Assembly: GCA_017529175.1 (NCBI GenBank)
Contig: JAFXNX010000266.1
Location: forward strand, 1 to 9,518
Length of the DNA stretch: 9,518 nucleotides
Direction: 5' to 3'
Source of the DNA: Clostridia bacterium
GTDB taxonomy: Bacteria; Bacillota_A; Clostridia; Oscillospirales; CAG-272
Positions within the stretch are counted from its first letter, which is position 1, and each line of letters starts with the position of its first letter. Below, in pieces: positions 1 to 6,095 of this stretch. Under the pieces are notes generated by a model. It ran no database searches, was not told where the DNA came from, and worked only from the letters and a program-made list of their open reading frames with translations. The translations under genes were made by a program, and so were the position numbers.

Positions 1-15
1 CGGGCAAAATGCCCG
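1..15. repeat. Short perfect hairpin at the window edge
   Basis: CGGGCA (1-6) and TGCCCG (10-15) are perfect inverted repeats around a 3-base A loop. This is the outermost of four hairpins stacked in 1-177, downstream of the acyl-CoA ligase stop. It may extend past the window edge. No T-tract is visible on the minus strand inside the window, so a terminator role cannot be judged. Confidence 0.55.
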
Positions 16-27
16 CCATCATTGCCT

Positions 28-85
28 TTTTGCGATCTCGTCCTCTAACGTAGACTACTACGCCGACGATGACGAGATCGCAAAA
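28..85. repeat. Long inverted repeat, 15-bp stem with nested inner stem
   Basis: Bases 28-42 (TTTTGCGATCTCGTC) pair perfectly with 71-85, leaving a 28-base loop. Inside the loop, CGTAG (49-53) pairs with CTACG (58-62) to form a second, nested hairpin. There is no open frame here. On the minus strand the 3' side carries A residues rather than a T-tract, so this is not a classic intrinsic terminator. It is more likely part of a dispersed palindromic intergenic element or a transcript-end stabilising structure. Its identity is unknown. Confidence 0.6.
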
Positions 86-111
86 TCTACCTGCGTTTCT
101 CTCACTCTGGC

Positions 112-140
112 TCAGACTGCAGACTTTGTCTGCAGTCTGA
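112..140. repeat. Perfect 13-bp inverted repeat (CTGCAG-containing hairpin)
   Basis: TCAGACTGCAGAC (112-124) is the exact reverse complement of 128-140, with only TTT as the loop. Each arm contains the 6-base palindrome CTGCAG. The repeat abuts the next hairpin, whose stem starts at base 140, so the two form a continuous double-stem structure downstream of the ligase gene. Such perfection in a non-coding stretch implies selection or recent mobility. It may act with its neighbour in transcription termination, but it has no T-tract on either side. Confidence 0.65.
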
Positions 141-177
141 AGGGTCTGTAAAAAACTCAAGTTTTTTACAGACCCTT
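140..177. terminator. 17-bp hairpin downstream of the acyl-CoA ligase, possible terminator
   Basis: Bases 140-156 pair perfectly with 161-177 around the 4-base loop TCAA. The outer half of the stem is GC-containing (AGGGTCTGT) and the inner half is a run of six A paired with six T. It starts 36 bases after the ligase stop codon on the minus strand, where a terminator would be expected. The minus-strand 3' side runs straight into the next hairpin without a T-tract. On the plus strand the stem is followed by CTTTTA. It may therefore terminate rightward transcripts better than the ligase transcript, or work as one part of a compound structure. Confidence 0.5.
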
Positions 178-213
178 TTATCAACTTATATTAAAACTGT
201 CTTTGCTGTACGA

Positions 214-1866
214 TCATCTCTTGATCTTGTTCGTCGTAGTCTTTGCAAACGGCTCGCGCCTGATCGTGACCGCCTGGACTCTCTTGTATCCCGGCAGTTC
301 GTTCTGGTACGACTGTATGTCGTGAAGCGCCTCGGATTCTGTCTTTTCGATCTCCTCGGGTATGTAGACCTCCGCGGTAAGACCGATCTCCTGTCCCTTG
401 TCGTCTTTTCTCGAACGCACTACCGCTTCCTCGATGTATTCGACTTTCATCACGTAGTTTTCGATCTCTTCGGGATAGATGTTTTTACCGTTTGAGAGAA
501 CGATTATATTCTTCTTTCTTCCCGTGATTACTATCTGATCGTCGTCCGTTATGTAACCGTAGTCGCCGGTCGAGAACCAGCCGTCCTCACTCAGCACTTC
601 CGCTGTTTTTTCGGGGCTTTTGTAATATCCCTTCATAACGACGTCGCCCTTTACCGCGATCTCGCCGATACCGTCCTCCGTCGCGTCGTCGATCCTCCAT
701 TCAAGGCACTCAAGGCGCCGTCCCGCGGTCGTATAGTCGTTCGCTTTCTCGTCGTTGACCGAAACGAGAGGGGAGCACTCCGTGATACCGTAACCGCCGG
801 TCAGAATGATGCCGATGTCGCCGAAGAACTGTCCGATCTCGGGACGTATCGGCGCGCCGCCGCAGACGATCTTTACAAGGTTTCCGCCGAATACGTTCTG
901 AAGTTCTCCGAAGAGAGTTTTTCTCATGTCGATACCGATCTTACGCATCTTGCGCGAGATCTTTACGCCCTTTTGGAACTTCTCATATTTTCCGTCTTTC
1001 TTCATCGTCTTTATTATGTTGGCGTACATATATTCGACGATCGCGGGAACGAGATAGATGTATTTCGGACGGTAGAGCTTCAGCTCTTTGACGATCTCTT
1101 TGAGTCCGCTGCAAATGCAAAGCGTCGTTCTGAAATGATGCGCGACGAGAATGTCGCAGACCGACTCGTATGTGTGGTTGTAGGGAAGAACGGAGAGCCC
1201 CGTGTCATAGATCTGCGAACAGCGCAGACCGTAGTAAACGCTTGAAACGAGGTTGTGCTCGGTCAGCATGACTCCCTTTGCGATACCGGTCGTTCCGGAA
1301 GTGTAAACGAGCATTTTCATATCGTGCTGATCGCTTTTAAGCGAGTCGTACTCTTCGCGCTCTAGCCCTTTTCCCTCTTCGACGAGCTTTGAGTAAGATA
1401 CGATCTTTTCGTCTGCGTCCTCTTCAAGATCGAATCCGATGAAAAGTTCGACGCCGGGAAGCTTGTCGCGATTCTCTTCAATAAACTGCTCGTATTTTTT
1501 GCTGTAAAACACGACTTTGCTGTCGCTGTCGTTCAGAAGATAGCACTTGTCCTCGGCGGGAAGTTCCTTGTCGATCGGAACGTAAACGCCCGCGCTCTTG
1601 AGGACCGTGAAATATGCAACGATCCATTCAAAACGGTTTTCCGCGATACAAGCCATGTGCGCGTCGCCGTATCCGCGCTTCGTCAGCGCGGCGCCGAGAT
1701 TTTCCGTTATATCGTAAAATTCGCCGAAGGTCACACTCTTGATTTCGCCGTCAGCGCCTTTATATTTATAAGCTATGGTGTCAGTCGATTCACGCGCTGC
1801 CATTTCGTTCAGCTCGCGTATCGAGGATATTTGTTTTACGTTGCCGTAGTACTTGAATTTTTTCAT
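214..1866 (-). CDS. AMP-forming long-chain acyl-CoA ligase family enzyme
   Basis: This 550-residue adenylate-forming enzyme of the ANL superfamily is expected to activate a carboxylate (probably a fatty acid) with ATP and pass it to CoA in the cytoplasm. The P-loop-like motif YTSGTTGIAKGV is at about 188-199, GYGITE at 358-363, STGD at 432-435, the hinge region GRKKNIIVLSNGKNIYPEE at 449-467, and the C-terminal motif TTTNKIKR holds the catalytic Lys near 547. An in-frame ATG 27 codons upstream is rejected. The chosen start (Met-Lys-Lys-Phe-Lys) has AAAGGCGG about seven bases before it, and the upstream extension overlaps the promoter. The gene is its own transcription unit: the upstream operon ends in a terminator, and a promoter and operator lie at 1919-1966. 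A role in supplying acyl groups to the nearby glycan is only a guess. General fatty-acid activation is equally likely, and substrate specificity cannot be read from the sequence. Confidence 0.92.
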   Translation of the reverse strand: MKKFKYYGNVKQISSIRELNEMAARESTDTIAYKYKGADGEIKSVTFGEFYDITENLGAALTKRGYGDAHMACIAENRFEWIVAYFTVLKSAGVYVPIDKELPAEDKCYLLNDSDSKVVFYSKKYEQFIEENRDKLPGVELFIGFDLEEDADEKIVSYSKLVEEGKGLEREEYDSLKSDQHDMKMLVYTSGTTGIAKGVMLTEHNLVSSVYYGLRCSQIYDTGLSVLPYNHTYESVCDILVAHHFRTTLCICSGLKEIVKELKLYRPKYIYLVPAIVEYMYANIIKTMKKDGKYEKFQKGVKISRKMRKIGIDMRKTLFGELQNVFGGNLVKIVCGGAPIRPEIGQFFGDIGIILTGGYGITECSPLVSVNDEKANDYTTAGRRLECLEWRIDDATEDGIGEIAVKGDVVMKGYYKSPEKTAEVLSEDGWFSTGDYGYITDDDQIVITGRKKNIIVLSNGKNIYPEEIENYVMKVEYIEEAVVRSRKDDKGQEIGLTAEVYIPEEIEKTESEALHDIQSYQNELPGYKRVQAVTIRREPFAKTTTNKIKR

Positions 1867-1918
1867 TTCACGCCGCCTTTCGTCTGATTGAATTAATAGA
1901 TCAAATTTTACCAATATA

Positions 1919-1947
1919 ATTATACAAATAAGGTAAGCCCGATTCAA
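1919..1947 (-). promoter_or_regulatory. Sigma-70-type promoter of the acyl-CoA ligase gene
   Basis: On the minus strand TTGAAT (1947-1942) is followed after exactly 17 bases by a consensus TATAAT (1924-1919). This predicts a transcript starting near 1912 with a leader of roughly 45 bases before the ligase ATG at 1866. The position just beyond the operon terminator fits an independent unit. Confidence 0.6.
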
Positions 1948-1952
1948 CCTAC

Positions 1953-1966
1953 TGCAAACGTTTGTA
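1953..1966. promoter_or_regulatory. LacI/CcpA-family operator-like palindrome (cre-like)
   Basis: TGCAAACGTTTGTA matches the general LacI-family/cre pattern TGNAANCGNTTNCA at every fixed position but one. It contains the perfect 10-base palindrome CAAACGTTTG (1955-1964) with the typical central CG. It lies just upstream of the -35 box of the ligase promoter. In known CcpA systems that position often goes with activation, whereas sites overlapping or downstream of the promoter usually repress. Binding by CcpA or another LacI-type regulator is an inference. Confidence 0.45.
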
Positions 1967-1975
1967 TCTCTACAT

Positions 1976-2021
1976 AAAAATAACCCGCGGTAGAGAGAAA
2001 AAACTCCTCTCTACCGCGGGT
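1976..2021 (-). terminator. Intrinsic terminator closing the polysaccharide operon
   Basis: Bases 1983-1997 (ACCCGCGGTAGAGAG) pair perfectly with 2007-2021 in a 15-bp GC-rich stem with a 9-base loop. On the minus strand the stem is followed by TATTTTTATG. It begins 18 bases after the acyltransferase stop codon. Stem strength, T-tract and position all support rho-independent termination of leftward transcription, separating the operon from the ligase gene. Confidence 0.88.
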
Positions 2022-2039
2022 AGACTTTCGCAAATCCGA

Positions 2040-3185
2040 TCAATTTCGGCTGATCTTCGACATAAATCTATCTTCAAAATTGTGATATGAATTTTCCATT
2101 TTGTCCAGATATTTGTCAATAAACCTGAAAAACGGCTTTTCTATAATAATGATACGCAGACGGTCGATAACAAAGCAGATCGAGAAAACGGCGATCACTG
2201 AACCGACAGCGTGAAGCGGCAGAATGTCCGAGCCGTAATTCTTCACGTTTTTGAATGCTCCGACCCATATACATTCTCTCATCTCGTCGCTGTGAGCATG
2301 GATCAACAGAATACCGAACGTTGACGACGCTACGGTATTGATCATTCTATTGTATTTTAACTTTATATTTTTGAAAAACATAAAGAAGCAGATGCCGGAA
2401 CACAGCGCGAGAATTTTATTGGAATCCGCAACGAAGAAATACGTATAGTTTTCTCCCGTTTTTACGTATATCAGCGCTCCGACGACAACCGATGCGATAC
2501 ATAATATGACGCAAACGATACTGCTCCATCCCCAAATCTTCGTTTTATCGAACAGTGCTTTTGGATATAGCCGGATGTATGATGCGAAAAAGTACAGGAC
2601 GATAAACCATGAAACGTAGTTCATAGTAACGGAAAACCACGGTATGCTTGAAATGAAAACGTATGTGAAACCGGATAGAAGCAGCAGTTTAATATGCTGT
2701 CTTTCATTTAAATGACGGATCAATACGTTAAGGAACGGAATAGTCAAGAAAAATATAAGATAGGTGCCGACAAAACCGTCGCTGACGTCTTTTACCGGAA
2801 TAAACAGAAAGAACAACGATTTGAACGAAAAAGTACCGTAGCCGAGTATCCATAATAATACGGTGATCGTGATCTTGTAGAACATATACTCAAGCAACAG
2901 CTTTAAAAACTTTTTCAGGGTGATAGCGCTTTTGCACATAAAATATCCGGTGATAAGGACAAAGCAGTTTATTCCTATCTTTCCTCATGCTCCGAAGATC
3001 AGAAGAAACAGCGAGCGCCATGATAAAGGATCGCTCCATACCGGACCGTTTGCATATGTCAAGCCTGAGTTAACGACATAATGATGCGCTACTATCAACA
3101 GCATGGTTATTATTCTGAACAGTTCAATGTTAGAATCTCGGCGCCGTGTCTTCACCGGCGTCTTGATTTCTCTGCTTGCAGTCAT
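2040..3185 (-). pseudogene. Acyltransferase-3 family membrane protein interrupted by one in-frame TGA
   Basis: Read through, the frame encodes about 381 residues, a normal length for the acyltransferase-3 (OafA/NodX/WecH-type) family of multi-pass inner-membrane enzymes that O-acetylate glycans. The N-terminal part shows NIELFRIITMLLIVAHHY (about residues 19-36), with the conserved His pair of the first membrane helix. A TGA at 2987-2985 (codon 67) follows Phe-Gly-Ala. The same frame continues at once with GKIGINCFVLITGYF (residues 68-82) and stays open to a normal end at 2040. From memory, family members carry Trp here (GAWGKIGIN), so one G-to-A change in TGG explains the break. The Met at 2939 that could restart translation has no good ribosome binding site and lies inside a membrane helix. 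TGA also ends this gene and the acyl-CoA ligase, where it is a sensible stop, so a TGA-to-Trp code is unlikely. A sequencing or assembly error or a recent nonsense mutation is most likely. It is last in the operon, 12 bases after the aminotransferase stop. Confidence 0.85.
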
Positions 3186-3197
3186 CTTTTACCTATC

Positions 3198-4307
3198 CTA
3201 ACCTTTCAGAATAATACTGCATATCAAATCAACGTCGGACAAGGACAGGTCCGAGTATAGGGGAAGTGTGAGTACGCGCTCGGAGATATGTCTTGCGACA
3301 GGCGTTTTATCGGCGCCCGAGGTTGCAAGATCTTTATAGCATTCAAAGCTGTTTGTCAGGGGATAGAAATACTTTCTTGCAATTATACCTTCCGCCCTTA
3401 GCGCTTTGTCAACCTCGTCCCGTGTGTATCTGTATCCGTCAAATACGACTGGGAAGTAAGCGTAGTTTTGCTCGACATCCTTTTGCGCGGGACAGAGTTT
3501 TATCCCTTTGACGCCGTCAAGACGTTCTATATAGCGTTCTGTGACGGCCCGCCTTTTTTCGATCTCATTGCCGAGGTGGCGCAGATTGCATATTCCCATC
3601 GCCGCCTGAAATTCGTTCATCTTCGCGTTACCGCCGACGTAAGCGACCCGCTCCGGACCTCTGATACCGAAGTTTTTCATATCGTTCAGTACGTCGACGA
3701 GCGCTTCATCCTTGAAGCAGACAGCGCCGCCTTCGATCGTATTGAAGACCTTTGTCGCGTGGAACGAGAACATCGAAGCGTCGCCGAAATTTGCGGAAGA
3801 TACGCCGCGATACCTGACGCCGAACGCGTGAGCGGCGTCGTAGATGACCTTCAGCCCGTACTTCTTTGCAATACGGTCGATCGCATCGACGTCGCAAATA
3901 TTTCCGTAAACGTGAACGGGAACGATCGCGACGGTCTTTTCCGTGATAAGAGACTCGATTTTACAGACGTCGATCGTATAGTCGTCCTCGCGAATATCGC
4001 AAAAGACGGGTGCCAGACCGTTTCTTACGATCGCGTGAGTAGTTGATGCGAAAGTGAAAGGAGTCGTTATCACTTCCGAGCCTTCGGGAAAGTTCATCGC
4101 GGCGATCACGTTCTCGAGCGCGAGATGACCGTTCGTGTACAGCGCCACGTGCGGACATACGAGGAACTCTTCAAGCTGCGCTTGAAAGCGCTGATGCTCC
4201 TCGCCCATATTCGTCAGCCAATGGCTGTCCCATAACTTTCTTATCTCTTCGCAGTACTCCTCGTAAGAGGGCATCGAAGACCGGGTGACGTTTATCTGAT
4301 TTTTCAT
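3198..4307 (-). CDS. DegT/DnrJ/EryC1-type PLP-dependent sugar aminotransferase
   Basis: This 369-residue cytosolic enzyme is predicted to transfer an amino group, usually from glutamate, to a nucleotide-linked keto sugar. The pyridoxal-phosphate Lys is in SFHATKVFNTIEGGA (Lys186). The cofactor-stacking region is VIYDAAHAFG, with Asp157 and His160, and TNGHLALE (58-65) forms the phosphate-binding start. The N-terminal stretch SHWLTNMGEEHQRF (28-41) resembles VioA/FdtB/QdtB-like enzymes acting on dTDP-4-keto-6-deoxyhexoses, but the 3- versus 4-amino product cannot be decided here. The start lies 5 bases after the GNAT stop with only a weak ribosome binding site, so translation is probably coupled. 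GC is about 52% in a 300-base sample, clearly above the neighbouring GNAT gene. No dTDP-sugar synthesis genes are in the window, so its substrate must be made elsewhere. Confidence 0.93.
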   Translation of the reverse strand: MKNQINVTRSSMPSYEEYCEEIRKLWDSHWLTNMGEEHQRFQAQLEEFLVCPHVALYTNGHLALENVIAAMNFPEGSEVITTPFTFASTTHAIVRNGLAPVFCDIREDDYTIDVCKIESLITEKTVAIVPVHVYGNICDVDAIDRIAKKYGLKVIYDAAHAFGVRYRGVSSANFGDASMFSFHATKVFNTIEGGAVCFKDEALVDVLNDMKNFGIRGPERVAYVGGNAKMNEFQAAMGICNLRHLGNEIEKRRAVTERYIERLDGVKGIKLCPAQKDVEQNYAYFPVVFDGYRYTRDEVDKALRAEGIIARKYFYPLTNSFECYKDLATSGADKTPVARHISERVLTLPLYSDLSLSDVDLICSIILKG

Positions 4308-4312
4308 AATGG

Positions 4313-4753
4313 TTATTCTATCTCTAATAATAAGAATAATGATTCGTCCTTTTCGGACACTTTTTTGAACCCATATCGATGATAAAACATTTTCGCTTTA
4401 TCGTTATTTTTGTTTACCTCAAGCTTTATCGATTCGAAATTGTTGATTCGCACCGTGCTTATCATGTAATCCATCAAAAGCGAGCCGATTCCTTTATGCT
4501 GGTAATCACTACGGACGGTTATCATTGACAGGTAAGCCTGTTTGCTTACTTCATCATTACAATAAAAAGCGATATATCCGGCATATCCATTATCAATAAT
4601 GACAGCGACAAATTCGGCATTTTCAGCAAATTTAACGGATAGACCGTCCAGTCTGTCATTTACAGAATCATCAAATAGCGAATCTTTGCAGCTGTCCAAT
4701 ATTTCTTTTATTATAGCTGAATCAGAGACTTTTTTTAAAACAATACTAATCAT
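4313..4753 (-). CDS. GNAT-family N-acetyltransferase
   Basis: This 146-residue single-domain GNAT protein has the usual length for the family. Strand 4 and the acetyl-CoA pyrophosphate loop are visible as LSMITVRSDYQHKGIGSLL (about 74-92), with the Gln-x-x-Gly-x-Gly pattern. The later strand-helix pair reads KLEVNKNNDKAKMFYHRYGF. It would transfer an acetyl (or other acyl) group from acetyl-CoA to an amine. Its place between a sugar aminotransferase and an ATP-grasp ligase suggests an amino sugar, or an amino acid attached to one, as acceptor. This is inference; GNAT substrates cannot be read from sequence. The ribosome binding site is poor (AAGG about 12 bases before ATG). A weak internal promoter is possible in the 56-base gap upstream (TTGATA at 4799-4794, TACAAC at 4775-4770, 18-base spacer). 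Hand-counted GC is about 35%, the lowest of any gene here, so it may be a separately acquired piece. Confidence 0.9.
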   Translation of the reverse strand: MISIVLKKVSDSAIIKEILDSCKDSLFDDSVNDRLDGLSVKFAENAEFVAVIIDNGYAGYIAFYCNDEVSKQAYLSMITVRSDYQHKGIGSLLMDYMISTVRINNFESIKLEVNKNNDKAKMFYHRYGFKKVSEKDESLFLLLEIE

Positions 4754-4809
4754 AATTGAAACGTACCTTGTTGTAAAATATGTTCGTTTGAGATATCAAC
4801 ACTTGAACT

Positions 4810-6018
4810 CTATTTTAAGTTGATTTTCAGCCATTCTTTACTTTGAGACATTATGTCGTCAAGTTCCTCTCTGCTGTCAAACTTCAAAAACATATCACCT
4901 AATGACATATTAGCGCCGGTGAACGGCAATACTTCAGAGCCTTCGTGCGCTGTCATGTCAACGATTTTTACATATTTATCCTTAATATCAGATCGAATAT
5001 CTAACGATTTGAATATCCCGCTTTGTCCCGGATTTGAATGAATTACAAATTCACACCAGTGACCGTTGCATTCGGTTTGCTTCATCTCGAGAAGAGGCAT
5101 ATTGATAGCTTTTCTTATTTCGTTTTCAATGAATTTGTTATCAAATGCTAATTCCTGGATCTCGGCAATCTTACATCCGCCACCGCGTGGAGACACTTCC
5201 ATAAGATATGGTTTACCATTATTTGCAACGCAAGTTTCGATGTTATAAATCCCGGTGCTCAAATGCAAAAGGTCCGCAAGTCTTTGGATCTCTCCGGTGA
5301 GATAGTCCTGGTGTTCACGTTTCATGGACGACGGCCATATTATCATTGCGGGTGTATAAGGATTATCCGCTTCTTTATCAAACAGCTGATCTGAATATGT
5401 AACAAATTCTATTTTTTCGTCAATAATAAACGGATCTGCGCTGGAATGGCAGCCTTCAAACGTCAGAAAATCTTCAATAATAAAATTTCCGTTATGAGAA
5501 TACTCAAGCGCTTTGTCTATTGCCGAGGCAAGTTTATCGACAGAATCAACGCGAGTGACGCCTTTACTGCCTGCGGAATCGACCGGCTTTACAATAACCG
5601 GCCATGTGAAATACTTTTCATCTTTAAAAGGCATAGTCTTATCGTTATATCTTTTGGCGTGAGGAACATTGAAACCGTGCTCTTCCAAAAGCTCTCGGAA
5701 CAGTCCCTTGTCCTGAAGTATTACGGCTGAAGCATAAGAACACTGAAATCTTAACCCCATTTGTTCGGCAACATATGCAGCCGTAACAACACCTGGGTCA
5801 CATGCGAAAGACATTATTCCGTCTATGTTCAATTCTTGCGCAGTTTTCAAAACAGCTTCTTTATCGATTATACTTACATTACAATAACGGTCGGAGTATT
5901 TGTGCGCGATATTATCCGGAAGATAATCGCAAGTTATTACAAATAACCCTAATTTGTGTGCAGTTTCAATGACAGGTAGCAAATAACGCGATCCGCCGAG
6001 AAGCATTATTTTTTTCAT
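4810..6018 (-). CDS. ATP-grasp domain ligase of a polysaccharide locus
   Basis: This 402-residue protein has the layout of stand-alone ATP-grasp carboxylate-amine ligases, which form an acyl-phosphate with ATP and join it to an amine or thiol. The N-terminal pre-ATP-grasp Rossmann-like region (MKKIMLLGGS, then VITCDYLPDN and GIMSFACDPG) spans about 1-95. ATP-binding elements follow: WPVIVKPVDSAGSKGV (139-154), with Lys144 and the flexible Gly/Ser loop, and GNFIIEDFL (177-185). Metal-binding acidic residues are in YNIETCV (Glu261) and YLMEVSPRGGG (Glu274, Arg278). The usual Asn of the E-x-N-P-R type motif is Ser276. The C-terminal 100 residues resemble the extra domain of PurK/CPSase-like members. 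An AAGGAG site seven bases before ATG firmly supports the start. The 77-base gap after the glycosyltransferase holds a TATAAT overlapping that gene's stop, without a convincing -35. It may attach an amino acid or other carboxylate to an amino sugar, but the true substrate is unknown. Confidence 0.88.
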   Translation of the reverse strand: MKKIMLLGGSRYLLPVIETAHKLGLFVITCDYLPDNIAHKYSDRYCNVSIIDKEAVLKTAQELNIDGIMSFACDPGVVTAAYVAEQMGLRFQCSYASAVILQDKGLFRELLEEHGFNVPHAKRYNDKTMPFKDEKYFTWPVIVKPVDSAGSKGVTRVDSVDKLASAIDKALEYSHNGNFIIEDFLTFEGCHSSADPFIIDEKIEFVTYSDQLFDKEADNPYTPAMIIWPSSMKREHQDYLTGEIQRLADLLHLSTGIYNIETCVANNGKPYLMEVSPRGGGCKIAEIQELAFDNKFIENEIRKAINMPLLEMKQTECNGHWCEFVIHSNPGQSGIFKSLDIRSDIKDKYVKIVDMTAHEGSEVLPFTGANMSLGDMFLKFDSREELDDIMSQSKEWLKINLK

Positions 6019-6095
6019 TTTATTCTCCTTAGCTATGAGCCATTTTTGGTCGAAATAATTCTTTGAGTGAAAGATGATAAGGTGATAAAACTATA

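Noticed and set aside
1867..1947. A 27-codon N-terminal extension of the acyl-CoA ligase beginning at 1947.
   Set aside because: It has no ribosome binding site, overlaps the predicted promoter, and adds a hydrophobic stretch that does not belong to the family. The ATG at 1866 has a proper site.
2040..2939. A separate 299-residue gene starting at the internal Met downstream of the TGA.
   Set aside because: The same frame runs unbroken from the stop through conserved family residues. The Met is inside a membrane helix and lacks a convincing ribosome binding site, so it is the remainder of one interrupted gene.
2945..2987. TGA read as selenocysteine, with a bulged stem just downstream (GATAGGA pairing with TCCTTATC).
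   Set aside because: The stem is short and imperfect. The position looks like Trp in this family rather than Cys, and acyltransferase-3 enzymes are not known selenoproteins.
214..2987. A genetic code with TGA as Trp.
   Set aside because: TGA ends the ligase right after its conserved C-terminal motif and ends the acyltransferase just before a terminator. Reading through would extend both into hairpins.
3468..4046. A 192-codon rightward frame within the aminotransferase gene.
   Set aside because: It is antisense to a clear PLP aminotransferase. It arises from the codon bias of the real gene and has no family features.
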